Below, piece by piece: positions 8,352-13,265 of a DNA stretch of 23,034 bases. Source of the stretch: Hallerella sp963660435 (GTDB lineage Bacteria; Fibrobacterota; Fibrobacteria; Fibrobacterales; Fibrobacteraceae). The notes below the pieces were generated by a model that worked only from the letters and a program-made list of their open reading frames with translations, made no database searches and was not told where the DNA came from. Position numbers and translations under genes: made by a program. The first letter of the stretch is position 1. Each line of letters opens with the position of its first letter. The stretch is from contig CAVKYI010000033.1 in the NCBI GenBank assembly GCA_963660435.1, positions 1-23,034 of the forward strand, given 5' to 3'.

Positions 8352-9200
8352 CTACTTGCTTCGGATGTTCAGAATGAATGCGCCATGCGCATTCGAAAGC
8401 ATTTCCACGGAATAGCCGCGCGACAAGTTCCTGAAAAAAATCCGGACGAACTTTCCCTGCTCCGGCGAAGCGAGAACCGCGGCGATTTCCTCGTCACGAA
8501 TCATCGCGTCCGCTGTCAGTTCGCGGGAAAGCCAGTGCCAGATCTGCCAATTGAAAAGTCCGCGGGTGCTCGCCACAAGGGACTGAACCATCAAGGCATA
8601 CTCGTAGGCGTAAAAGTCTCGCCGCATCTGGATTTCGGCCCGTTTCCGCGATTCGGGCAAGCGGTCGAAGAAGGGGACCGGAACGAGCGCTTCGCGGTCG
8701 GGGTGCAAATACGAGAACTGGATTTCTCCCTCGCGGACGACGACTTGCAGATTCGTGTCGTCCAGGTGAACGAAGTGTCCTGAAAGCGTTTCGCGGTAAT
8801 CGCGAAAAACCTTCCGCGGATCGAGAGGTTCGCGAATTTCGAGCGGAACCTTTTTCACGGCGAAATGCGGAATCTCGTAGAATGCAAGAGATTCGCCCGC
8901 GCCTTTCCGCCGGAGAACGGCAAAGCAAGCCGATCCGTCCGTATTTTTCATGAGCCATCCATGTTCCAAATCCGGGGAAAGATTTCCGTTCCCATCTACC
9001 ACGATCTTCGAAATTTCCGGATCGAGAACCGCGTCCATGTCCCATTCCATCCAGGTTCCGCCCTTGCCGACAGAATCGAGCTTCGAAAAAATCGCGGAAG
9101 AGGAGAACCTGTCCTTCGAAAAGATTTCGGAGGGATTCGCCAGGGTTTCGCCGACAAGAAAGAAGGCGAAGGACAGCACGGAAAAGAGAATTCGAAACAT
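8352..9200 (-). CDS. Exported protein of unknown function
   Basis: A 282-residue product that I do not recognise. The ATG at 9200 was chosen because it places a clear signal peptide at the N terminus: a short basic start, a hydrophobic stretch (about residues 4-16) and a likely signal-peptidase I site after the alanine in ETLANPS (residues 18-24). There is no lipobox cysteine and no further membrane segment, so it should be periplasmic or outer-surface. The mature part is rich in charged and aromatic residues, with no repeat or catalytic motif that I can name. The upstream DNA lacks a Shine-Dalgarno and has TATTTT six bases before the ATG. It precedes the DUF763 gene by 10 bases. Confidence 0.75.
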   Translation of the reverse strand: MFRILFSVLSFAFFLVGETLANPSEIFSKDRFSSSAIFSKLDSVGKGGTWMEWDMDAVLDPEISKIVVDGNGNLSPDLEHGWLMKNTDGSACFAVLRRKGAGESLAFYEIPHFAVKKVPLEIREPLDPRKVFRDYRETLSGHFVHLDDTNLQVVVREGEIQFSYLHPDREALVPVPFFDRLPESRKRAEIQMRRDFYAYEYALMVQSLVASTRGLFNWQIWHWLSRELTADAMIRDEEIAAVLASPEQGKFVRIFFRNLSRGYSVEMLSNAHGAFILNIRSK

Positions 9201-9206
9201 ATCCGC

Positions 9207-9212
9207 AAAATA
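9207..9212 (-). promoter_or_regulatory. Putative -10 of a leaderless transcript
   Basis: On the minus strand TATTTT lies exactly six bases before the ATG at 9200, and the surrounding TTCTATTTTGCGGATATG closely resembles TTCTATTTTTGCGATATG before metG. I find no convincing -35. No ribosome binding site is present. Confidence 0.4.
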
Positions 9213-9246
9213 GAATTGTTTCCCCCTCGGCGCGGTCCATCCGAAC

Positions 9247-9519
9247 CTAGTCAAGGGAGGAGCACGGCCTTAGAATCGAAAGCCTAGCCGATAGTCGAGA
9301 GAAGAACGAACCCTGGACGATGCCCAACGAAATTCCCTTGGCAAGGAGCGCCTTGGCAATTTCATCGGAGGCTTCCTTGCGACCTTCCTTGCGACCTTCC
9401 GAAAGCCCCAAGGCATGCCCTTCCTCTCGACCGGACTTGATGGCATAGCTCCGGATCGCGTATCCGTCCCACTTTCTCGTCTGTTCCAAGTCGATCATCT
9501 TCTGTTCCGCTTTCGTCAC
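9247..9519 (-). pseudogene. C-terminal remnant of an Rpn/PD-(D/E)XK family transposase-like nuclease
   Basis: The reading frame from about 9519 gives TKAEQKMIDLEQTRKWDGY followed by a lysine/glutamate/glycine-rich tail (EGRKEGRKEASDEIAKALLAKGISL), the typical C terminus of the Rpn family (recombination-promoting nuclease, formerly PDDEXK transposases). The nuclease core is absent: upstream of 9522 the DNA becomes the dispersed repeat block alpha. After GISLGIVQGS the frame also departs from the family (FFSRLSARL), consistent with a 3' frameshift. Only a GTG could start translation here and there is no Shine-Dalgarno. I regard it as a decayed fragment, not an expressed gene. Confidence 0.65.
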
Positions 9520-9525
9520 GCTATG

Positions 9526-9602
9526 CGATAAACAGTCATCCTGGAGCGCAGCCTCGCTTCTCTGTCATCCTGGAGTGTAGCGCAGCGAAACGATAGGATC
9601 CA
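9526..9602 (+). repeat. Dispersed repeat block alpha, two tandem copies
   Basis: Two adjacent copies of a module beginning GTCATCCTGGAG. The first (9526-9562) begins CGATAAACAGTCATCC and is truncated; the second (9563-9602) ends CGATAGGATCCA. Further copies are at 9714-9760 and 22957-23034, and an inverted diverged copy is at 9781-9817. Confidence 0.7.
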
Positions 9603-9603
9603 T

Positions 9604-9722
9604 TGTCAGAGCTTAGAACTTGGAACTTTGATAAGAGTGAAGTGTGGAATGTGGAGAGTTGATAGTAGGTAGTAGATAGTTGATAGTTCGCTAAGCGACC
9701 TGTAAAGGCTTGTACGATAAAC
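9604..9722 (+). repeat. Dispersed repeat blocks beta and gamma (copy B)
   Basis: Starts GTCAGAGCTTAGAACTT and shares AGAGTGAAGTGTGGAATGTGGAGAGT with 22890-22916. It then has short TAGTAGATAGTTGATAGTT-like direct repeats and TTCGCTAAGCGACC. The last part, ending CTTGTACGATAAACGG, is shared with 22922-22960. No open frame of note. Confidence 0.7.
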
Positions 9723-9817
9723 GGTCATCCTGGAGGGAGCGTGGCGACCGATAGGATCCATTTAAAAAGAAACGCTCGGAATGGATTCTATCGAGGCTTC
9801 GCCTCTCCAGAATGACG
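9723..9817 (+). repeat. Inverted pair of block alpha copies
   Basis: The copy at 9723-9760 (GGTCATCCTGGAGGGAG to GATAGGATCCAT) faces a diverged inverted copy at 9781-9817 (ATGGATTCTATCGAGG to CTCCAGAATGAC). About 20 bases separate them, so the pair could form a long imperfect hairpin. The inverted copy contains its own GAGGCTTCGCCTC palindrome. Confidence 0.65.
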
Positions 9818-9877
9818 GCTAATAAGCTCTGAACATCGGGCAGGCGAAAACCGTTCGCTTTGCGACAAAAAGCCTAG

Positions 9878-9924
9878 ACGTGAAACGTCAAGCCTTTCGG
9901 CAGAAAATCTCGCTCTAGATTTTC
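9878..9924. other. Two hairpins upstream of the OmpA-gene promoter
   Basis: AAAGCCTAGACGT with ACGTCAAGCCTTT gives an imperfect stem (two mismatches in 13) around 9879-9896. GAAAATCT (9903-9910) and AGATTTTC (9917-9924) form a perfect 8-bp stem with a 6-nt loop, followed by CATTTTTCG. No gene on either strand obviously needs a terminator here. Bases 9825-9878 show nothing else I can name. Confidence 0.4.
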
Positions 9925-9939
9925 CATTTTTCGTGAGAT

Positions 9940-9968
9940 TTGTCATAGACATTCGCGCAAATTATAAT
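9940..9968 (+). promoter_or_regulatory. Strong sigma-70 promoter of the OmpA-family gene
   Basis: TTGTCA (9940-9945) and a perfect TATAAT (9963-9968) with a 17-bp spacer. Transcription would start near 9975, leaving a leader of about 38 nt with a GAGGAAA ribosome site at 10004-10010. Confidence 0.85.
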
Positions 9969-10012
9969 TATTTTCATTTTTGAATTTGCATTTTTTAATA
10001 CTTGAGGAAACA

Positions 10013-11986
10013 ATGAACAAGAAGCAACTGCTTACTTTCATCGTAGGGCTTTCCCTGGGGATGGCCTTTGCGGAAACCGGACTTGAAGGCGGAGCGGACG
10101 GTCTCCACCAGCAAAGCGCCAAGACTCTCGGACAGTGGGGACTTTCCGTCGGCATCGGGGCCGAAGGCATCGCCGACGCGCAGCCATCCGCCTACCAGTA
10201 TATCTACCAGGTAAACGGCGGGGATGCCGTCATCGTGAACAGCCTCATGCCTTCGATTAACGGGAACTTCCACGCCGCGGTCGGTCTTCTCGACTTTCTC
10301 GACCTGGGAGTCGTTCTCCCGCTCCACTACGACGACATCAACCCGGACCTCGGAGACGCCGACCTGCAAGGCTTCGGCATCGGCGACCTGCAGACCTACC
10401 TAAAGTTCCGGCTTCCCTTCGACACGACAAACGTGACAAGCGTCGCCCTTCTCGGACAGATCTACTTCCCCACCGGAGACCGCGGCACCGGCATGCGTCC
10501 GCGCCACGTCTGGTATGTCAATTCCTACGGCTATTCGCACGCCTACACAGCCGACGACTGGGCGCTCGAAGCCTCCCTCCTCCTTACGTTCGACTTCAAC
10601 AAGATAGGCGTTCCGCTCCGCTGGAACAACAACATGGGATTCGTCGGCGTCATGCACGAAGGCGCAAACACGCTCGTCTGGGGAACAGGCCTGAACCTCA
10701 CCGCGCTCGAATCGATGGACTTCTTCCTCGAATTTTCCGGAGAAACCCGCGTGGAAAAGACTCTCAACTGGCGCGATCCGCTTATCGACCCGATGCGACT
10801 CACCCCGGGCGTCCGGTTCCATCTCGGACACGGAGTCGATCTCGCCGTCGGCGCGGACATCGGAATCACCGCGTTCATCGACGAAGACGACCTGACGAGA
10901 AAATTCATGACGGTAAGCAAGAAGCAGAACGGAAACGTCGTCTCCTACAAGACGGGAGCCGCCGACTACGGAATGTCCGCCCTTCTCACCTGGCGCGGAA
11001 ACCCGTTTTCGAAAAACGACGAAGACGGCGACGGAATCGAAGACGAAAAAGACCTTTGCCCGCATACGCCGAAAAACGTATCCGTCGATGCGAACGGCTG
11101 CCCGACAGACGAAGACGGCGACGGAATCCCGGACTACCTCGACAAGTGCGGCGGAACGCCCAAGGGAACCCCGGTCGATAGCCTAGGCTGCCCGTTCAAG
11201 CCCGACACGGTCGTCGTCATCCAGCACGATACGCTGAAGATCGATACGGCGCAAGTCTGCGCAGCGATCCTCGATTCGGACGGTGACGGCGTAAAGGACG
11301 CCATGGACAAGTGCCCGAACACGCCAAAGGGCGCGGTCGTCGATAGCATCGGATGCCCGGAAGATTCCGATGGCGACGGCGTCTATAACGGACTCGACAA
11401 GTGCCCCAACACGCCGAGCGGCATTTCGGTCGATAGCACCGGATGCCCAATCGACTCGGACAAGGACGGCGTACCCGATTCCAAGGACAAGTGCCCCAAC
11501 ACGCCCGCCAACTCCGTCGTCGATAGCACGGGCTGCATTCTCGATTCCGACAAGGACGGCGTACCGGACGCAATCGACCAGTGCCCGAACACGCTCCCCG
11601 GCGTCCGAATTGACAAGGTAGGCTGCCCCGTAAACAAGAAGGAAGACCTGAGCGAACTCCGCAAGGGAATCCGCTTCAAGCGCAATTCCGCAACGCTCGT
11701 GAAGAGCAGCTACGGAACGCTCGACGACATCATCAAGCTGATGAAAAAGCATCCGCAGGCAAAGCTCGAAGTCCAGGGTCACACCGACGAAGTCGGCTCG
11801 TCCGAATACAACCAGCAGCTTTCCGAAAAGCGCGCCAAGGCGGTTACGAACTACTTTATCAAGAAAGGCATCGAGGAATCCCGCGTCAGAGCGGTCGGCT
11901 ACGGTTCCACCCGTCCCGTCGCGGACAACAAGAAGCGTTCCGGTCGCGAAGCGAACCGCCGCGTCGAACTAGTCCCGTTCGAATAA
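10013..11986 (+). CDS. OmpA-family outer-membrane protein with thrombospondin type 3 repeats
   Basis: A 657-residue envelope protein likely to link the outer membrane to peptidoglycan. The start at 10013 has GAGGAAA three bases upstream and gives a signal peptide (MNKKQLLTFIVGLSLGMAFA, cut before ETG). Residues about 21-335 look like an outer-membrane beta barrel with alternating hydrophobic strands. Residues about 336-541 hold six calcium-binding TSP3 repeats (DxDxDG...CPNTP). A C-terminal OmpA domain (about 545-657) has the peptidoglycan-binding signature GHTDEVGSSEYNQQLSEKRA and a closing RRVEL. The strong promoter and biased codon use suggest high expression. Related proteins are abundant in the Fibrobacter outer membrane and have been linked to cellulose adhesion; that role is inference here. 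It is monocistronic, closed by a strong bidirectional terminator. Confidence 0.93.
   Translation: MNKKQLLTFIVGLSLGMAFAETGLEGGADGLHQQSAKTLGQWGLSVGIGAEGIADAQPSAYQYIYQVNGGDAVIVNSLMPSINGNFHAAVGLLDFLDLGVVLPLHYDDINPDLGDADLQGFGIGDLQTYLKFRLPFDTTNVTSVALLGQIYFPTGDRGTGMRPRHVWYVNSYGYSHAYTADDWALEASLLLTFDFNKIGVPLRWNNNMGFVGVMHEGANTLVWGTGLNLTALESMDFFLEFSGETRVEKTLNWRDPLIDPMRLTPGVRFHLGHGVDLAVGADIGITAFIDEDDLTRKFMTVSKKQNGNVVSYKTGAADYGMSALLTWRGNPFSKNDEDGDGIEDEKDLCPHTPKNVSVDANGCPTDEDGDGIPDYLDKCGGTPKGTPVDSLGCPFKPDTVVVIQHDTLKIDTAQVCAAILDSDGDGVKDAMDKCPNTPKGAVVDSIGCPEDSDGDGVYNGLDKCPNTPSGISVDSTGCPIDSDKDGVPDSKDKCPNTPANSVVDSTGCILDSDKDGVPDAIDQCPNTLPGVRIDKVGCPVNKKEDLSELRKGIRFKRNSATLVKSSYGTLDDIIKLMKKHPQAKLEVQGHTDEVGSSEYNQQLSEKRAKAVTNYFIKKGIEESRVRAVGYGSTRPVADNKKRSGREANRRVELVPFE
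11018..11636 (+). repeat. Thrombospondin type 3 repeat array within the OmpA-family gene
   Basis: Six coding repeats of about 34 residues, each with an acidic calcium loop (such as DSDGDGV or DSDKDGV), a DKCPNTP cysteine and a GCP cysteine. Between repeats two and three there is an insertion of about 25 residues (FKPDTVVVIQHDTLKID). The last three are the most alike at DNA level, suggesting recent duplication. Confidence 0.88.
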
Positions 11987-12001
11987 CCCAAGGTTCCAGA
12001 C

Positions 12002-12031
12002 AAAAAGGCTTCGCGCTAGCGAAGCCTTTTT
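12002..12031. terminator. Bidirectional terminator
   Basis: AAAAAGGCTTCGC (12002-12014) and GCGAAGCCTTTTT (12019-12031) form a perfect 13-bp stem with a GCTA loop, giving T tracts on both strands. It lies between the convergent OmpA-family and dCMP deaminase genes. Confidence 0.9.
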
Positions 12032-12048
12032 CTTGTGCCGTGCAAAAT

Positions 12049-12606
12049 CTAGGCGTTCTTCACCGTCGAGATGACGGGCTTCAAGCGCTTTCCGCAGAGC
12101 GTGACGATGATTCCCGCCTGGGCGAACATGTAGAACGCCGTGTCCCGGCTGTCGTTGAGCATCGAATTCGCGTCGTAGTCGTCCTTCGTCACGAAGACCT
12201 CGGCGACACCCGAAAGCGCGATTTCCAGGGCGCAGCGTTCACAGGGAAACCCGATGACGTAGAGCTTCGAGCCGGGAGGGACCTTGCCGCGCGCATAGTG
12301 GAGCGCATTGATTTCCGCATGGACCATGAACGGATACTTGTTCACTTCGAACTCGTGGTGCGAAACGAGATTTCCCGAATCCGCTTCGAGCAGGTCGTAG
12401 GCAAGCCGCCGGTTTTCCCGCGTGTAGGGAATCGTCGCATCGTCAAAACTCGCCGGGGCGCCGTTGTAGCCCGTGCTGAGAACGCGCCCGTCGCCCGACA
12501 CGAGCACCGCTCCCATCTGCGTGTTCGCATCCTTCGAAAGGCGCGCCTGCGCCATCATCATCTGCGTATAGACTTCGTCGCGAAGCTTCCGACGTTCCTC
12601 GTTCAT
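12049..12606 (-). CDS. dCMP deaminase family protein (ComEB-like)
   Basis: A 185-residue zinc-dependent nucleotide deaminase, expected to convert dCMP to dUMP for thymidylate synthesis. The zinc and catalytic residues are intact: H96-A-E98 (VHAEINAL) and P-C122-E-R-C125. The MGAVLVSGDGRVLSTGYNGAP segment is the substrate-side signature of the family, and a second histidine pair (SHHEF, 82-86) fits the dCMP deaminase loop rather than plain cytidine deaminase. Whether it is a dCMP, CMP or related deaminase cannot be settled by sequence alone. A purine-rich GAGAGG lies just before the ATG. The gene is divergent from tRNA-Pro, and the 99-bp gap contains TAGTC...GACTA (12632-12649) of unknown meaning. 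Confidence 0.88.
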   Translation of the reverse strand: MNEERRKLRDEVYTQMMMAQARLSKDANTQMGAVLVSGDGRVLSTGYNGAPASFDDATIPYTRENRRLAYDLLEADSGNLVSHHEFEVNKYPFMVHAEINALHYARGKVPPGSKLYVIGFPCERCALEIALSGVAEVFVTKDDYDANSMLNDSRDTAFYMFAQAGIIVTLCGKRLKPVISTVKNA

Positions 12607-12667
12607 AGAGACCTCTCTTTCTTCGAAAATCTAGTCAAAAAATAGACTAAACGCCCCCAAAAAAAAC

Positions 12668-12695
12668 TTCGACCCCCCGCAATCTTTTCTATATT
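12668..12695 (+). promoter_or_regulatory. Promoter of tRNA-Pro
   Basis: TTCGAC (12668-12673) and TATATT (12690-12695) with a 16-bp spacer that carries a C run. The tRNA begins 10 bases after the -10, implying only a few bases of 5' leader. Confidence 0.6.
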
Positions 12696-12705
12696 TGAAT
12701 CGCTA

Positions 12706-12779
12706 CGGGGTGTAGCTCAGCCTGGTAGAGCGTCTGCTTTGGGAGCAGAATGTCGTCAGTTCGAATCTGGCTACCCCGA
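12706..12779 (+). tRNA. tRNA-Pro (anticodon UGG)
   Basis: A complete cloverleaf of 74 nt. The acceptor stem is CGGGGTG with TACCCCG (12772-12778), closed by one G-U pair, and the discriminator is A12779. The D arm contains AGCTCAGCCTGGTAGAGC. The anticodon stem TCTGC/GCAGA holds the loop TTTGGGA, giving TGG. The T arm is GTCAG-TTCGAAT-CTGGC (12755-12771). CCA is not encoded. The last 16 nt are repeated twice downstream, at 12942-12957 and 13127-13142. Confidence 0.97.
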
Positions 12780-12781
12780 TA

Positions 12782-12809
12782 AGGCTCCGAAAGGAGCCTA
12801 TTCTTTTTT
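12782..12809 (+). terminator. Terminator of tRNA-Pro
   Basis: AGGCTCC (12782-12788) and GGAGCCT (12793-12799) form a 7-bp stem with a GAAA loop, followed by ATTCTTTTTT. Confidence 0.85.
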
Positions 12810-12810
12810 A

Positions 12811-12995
12811 ACCTTTCATAGCCAGATGAGAACGAAGTTCGACGAAAGGCGCGGTGAGCAACGCGAACACATAGCGACTTTCGAGCCGCTCGCGTAGCGG
12901 GCGGTCCCGTAGGGACGGAGCGCAACAACGTGACGCGGAGCAATCTGGCTACCCCGACGATAGAAAGGATTCCGAAAAGGAATCCTTTCTTGTAA
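12811..12995 (+). repeat. tRNA-tail repeat, unit 1
   Basis: A non-coding unit starting ACCTTTCATAGCCAGAT. A 133-bp body (12819-12951) is bounded by TAGCCAGAT and its inverse ATCTGGCTA. Inside are GAAC-GAA-GTTC, CCGCT-CGCGT-AGCGG and GTCCC-GTA-GGGAC hairpins. The body runs into AATCTGGCTACCCCGA (12942-12957), identical to the last 16 nt of the upstream tRNA-Pro. A 12-bp perfect hairpin (12962-12973 with 12979-12990) then closes the unit like a terminator, with a different stem sequence from the real tRNA terminator. No D arm or anticodon arm is present, so it is not a tRNA. Confidence 0.9.
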
Positions 12996-13168
12996 ACCTT
13001 TCATAGCCAGATGAGAACGAAGTTCGACGAAAGGCGCGGTGAGCAACGCGAACACATAGCGACTTTCGAGCCGCTCGCGTAGCGGGCGGTCCCGTAGGGA
13101 CGACGCGGAACAACGTGACGCGGAGCAATCTAGCTACCCCGACGATAGAAAGGATTCCTTTCTTGTAA
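12996..13168 (+). repeat. tRNA-tail repeat, unit 2
   Basis: A near-identical second copy with a body of the same 133 bp (13004-13136). Its tRNA tail (13127-13142) reads AATCTAGCTACCCCGA, one base changed. The downstream hairpin has lost 12 nt (one arm and the loop), leaving AAAGGATTCCTTTCTTG, so its terminator is destroyed. Confidence 0.9.
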
Positions 13169-13195
13169 ACCTTTCATAGCCAGACGAGAACGAAG
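13169..13195 (+). repeat. tRNA-tail repeat, unit 3 (partial)
   Basis: Only the first 25-27 bases of a third unit remain (ACCTTTCATAGCCAGACGAG), ending near AAGCTAGATTT, which is the inverse of the AATCTAGCT tail in unit 2. From 13196 to the end of the restriction gene at 13266 I see nothing recognisable. Confidence 0.75.
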
Positions 13196-13265
13196 CTAGA
13201 TTTACCTGACAACCTACACGCATCGGAGTACCCAAAAAATGATTGACGGAGACTACAGGTCACCT

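Noticed and set aside
12607..12705. Terminator at 12632-12649 (TAGTC...GACTA)
   Set aside because: A 5-bp A/T-rich stem upstream of both divergent genes has no transcript to end; left as unexplained.
12811..13168. Extra tRNA genes in the repeat units
   Set aside because: Only the last 16 nt of the tRNA are present; no D arm, anticodon arm or 5' acceptor strand can be folded.
12811..13195. CRISPR array
   Set aside because: The repeats are long (133-185 bp), nearly continuous, with no unique spacers and no cas genes in the window.
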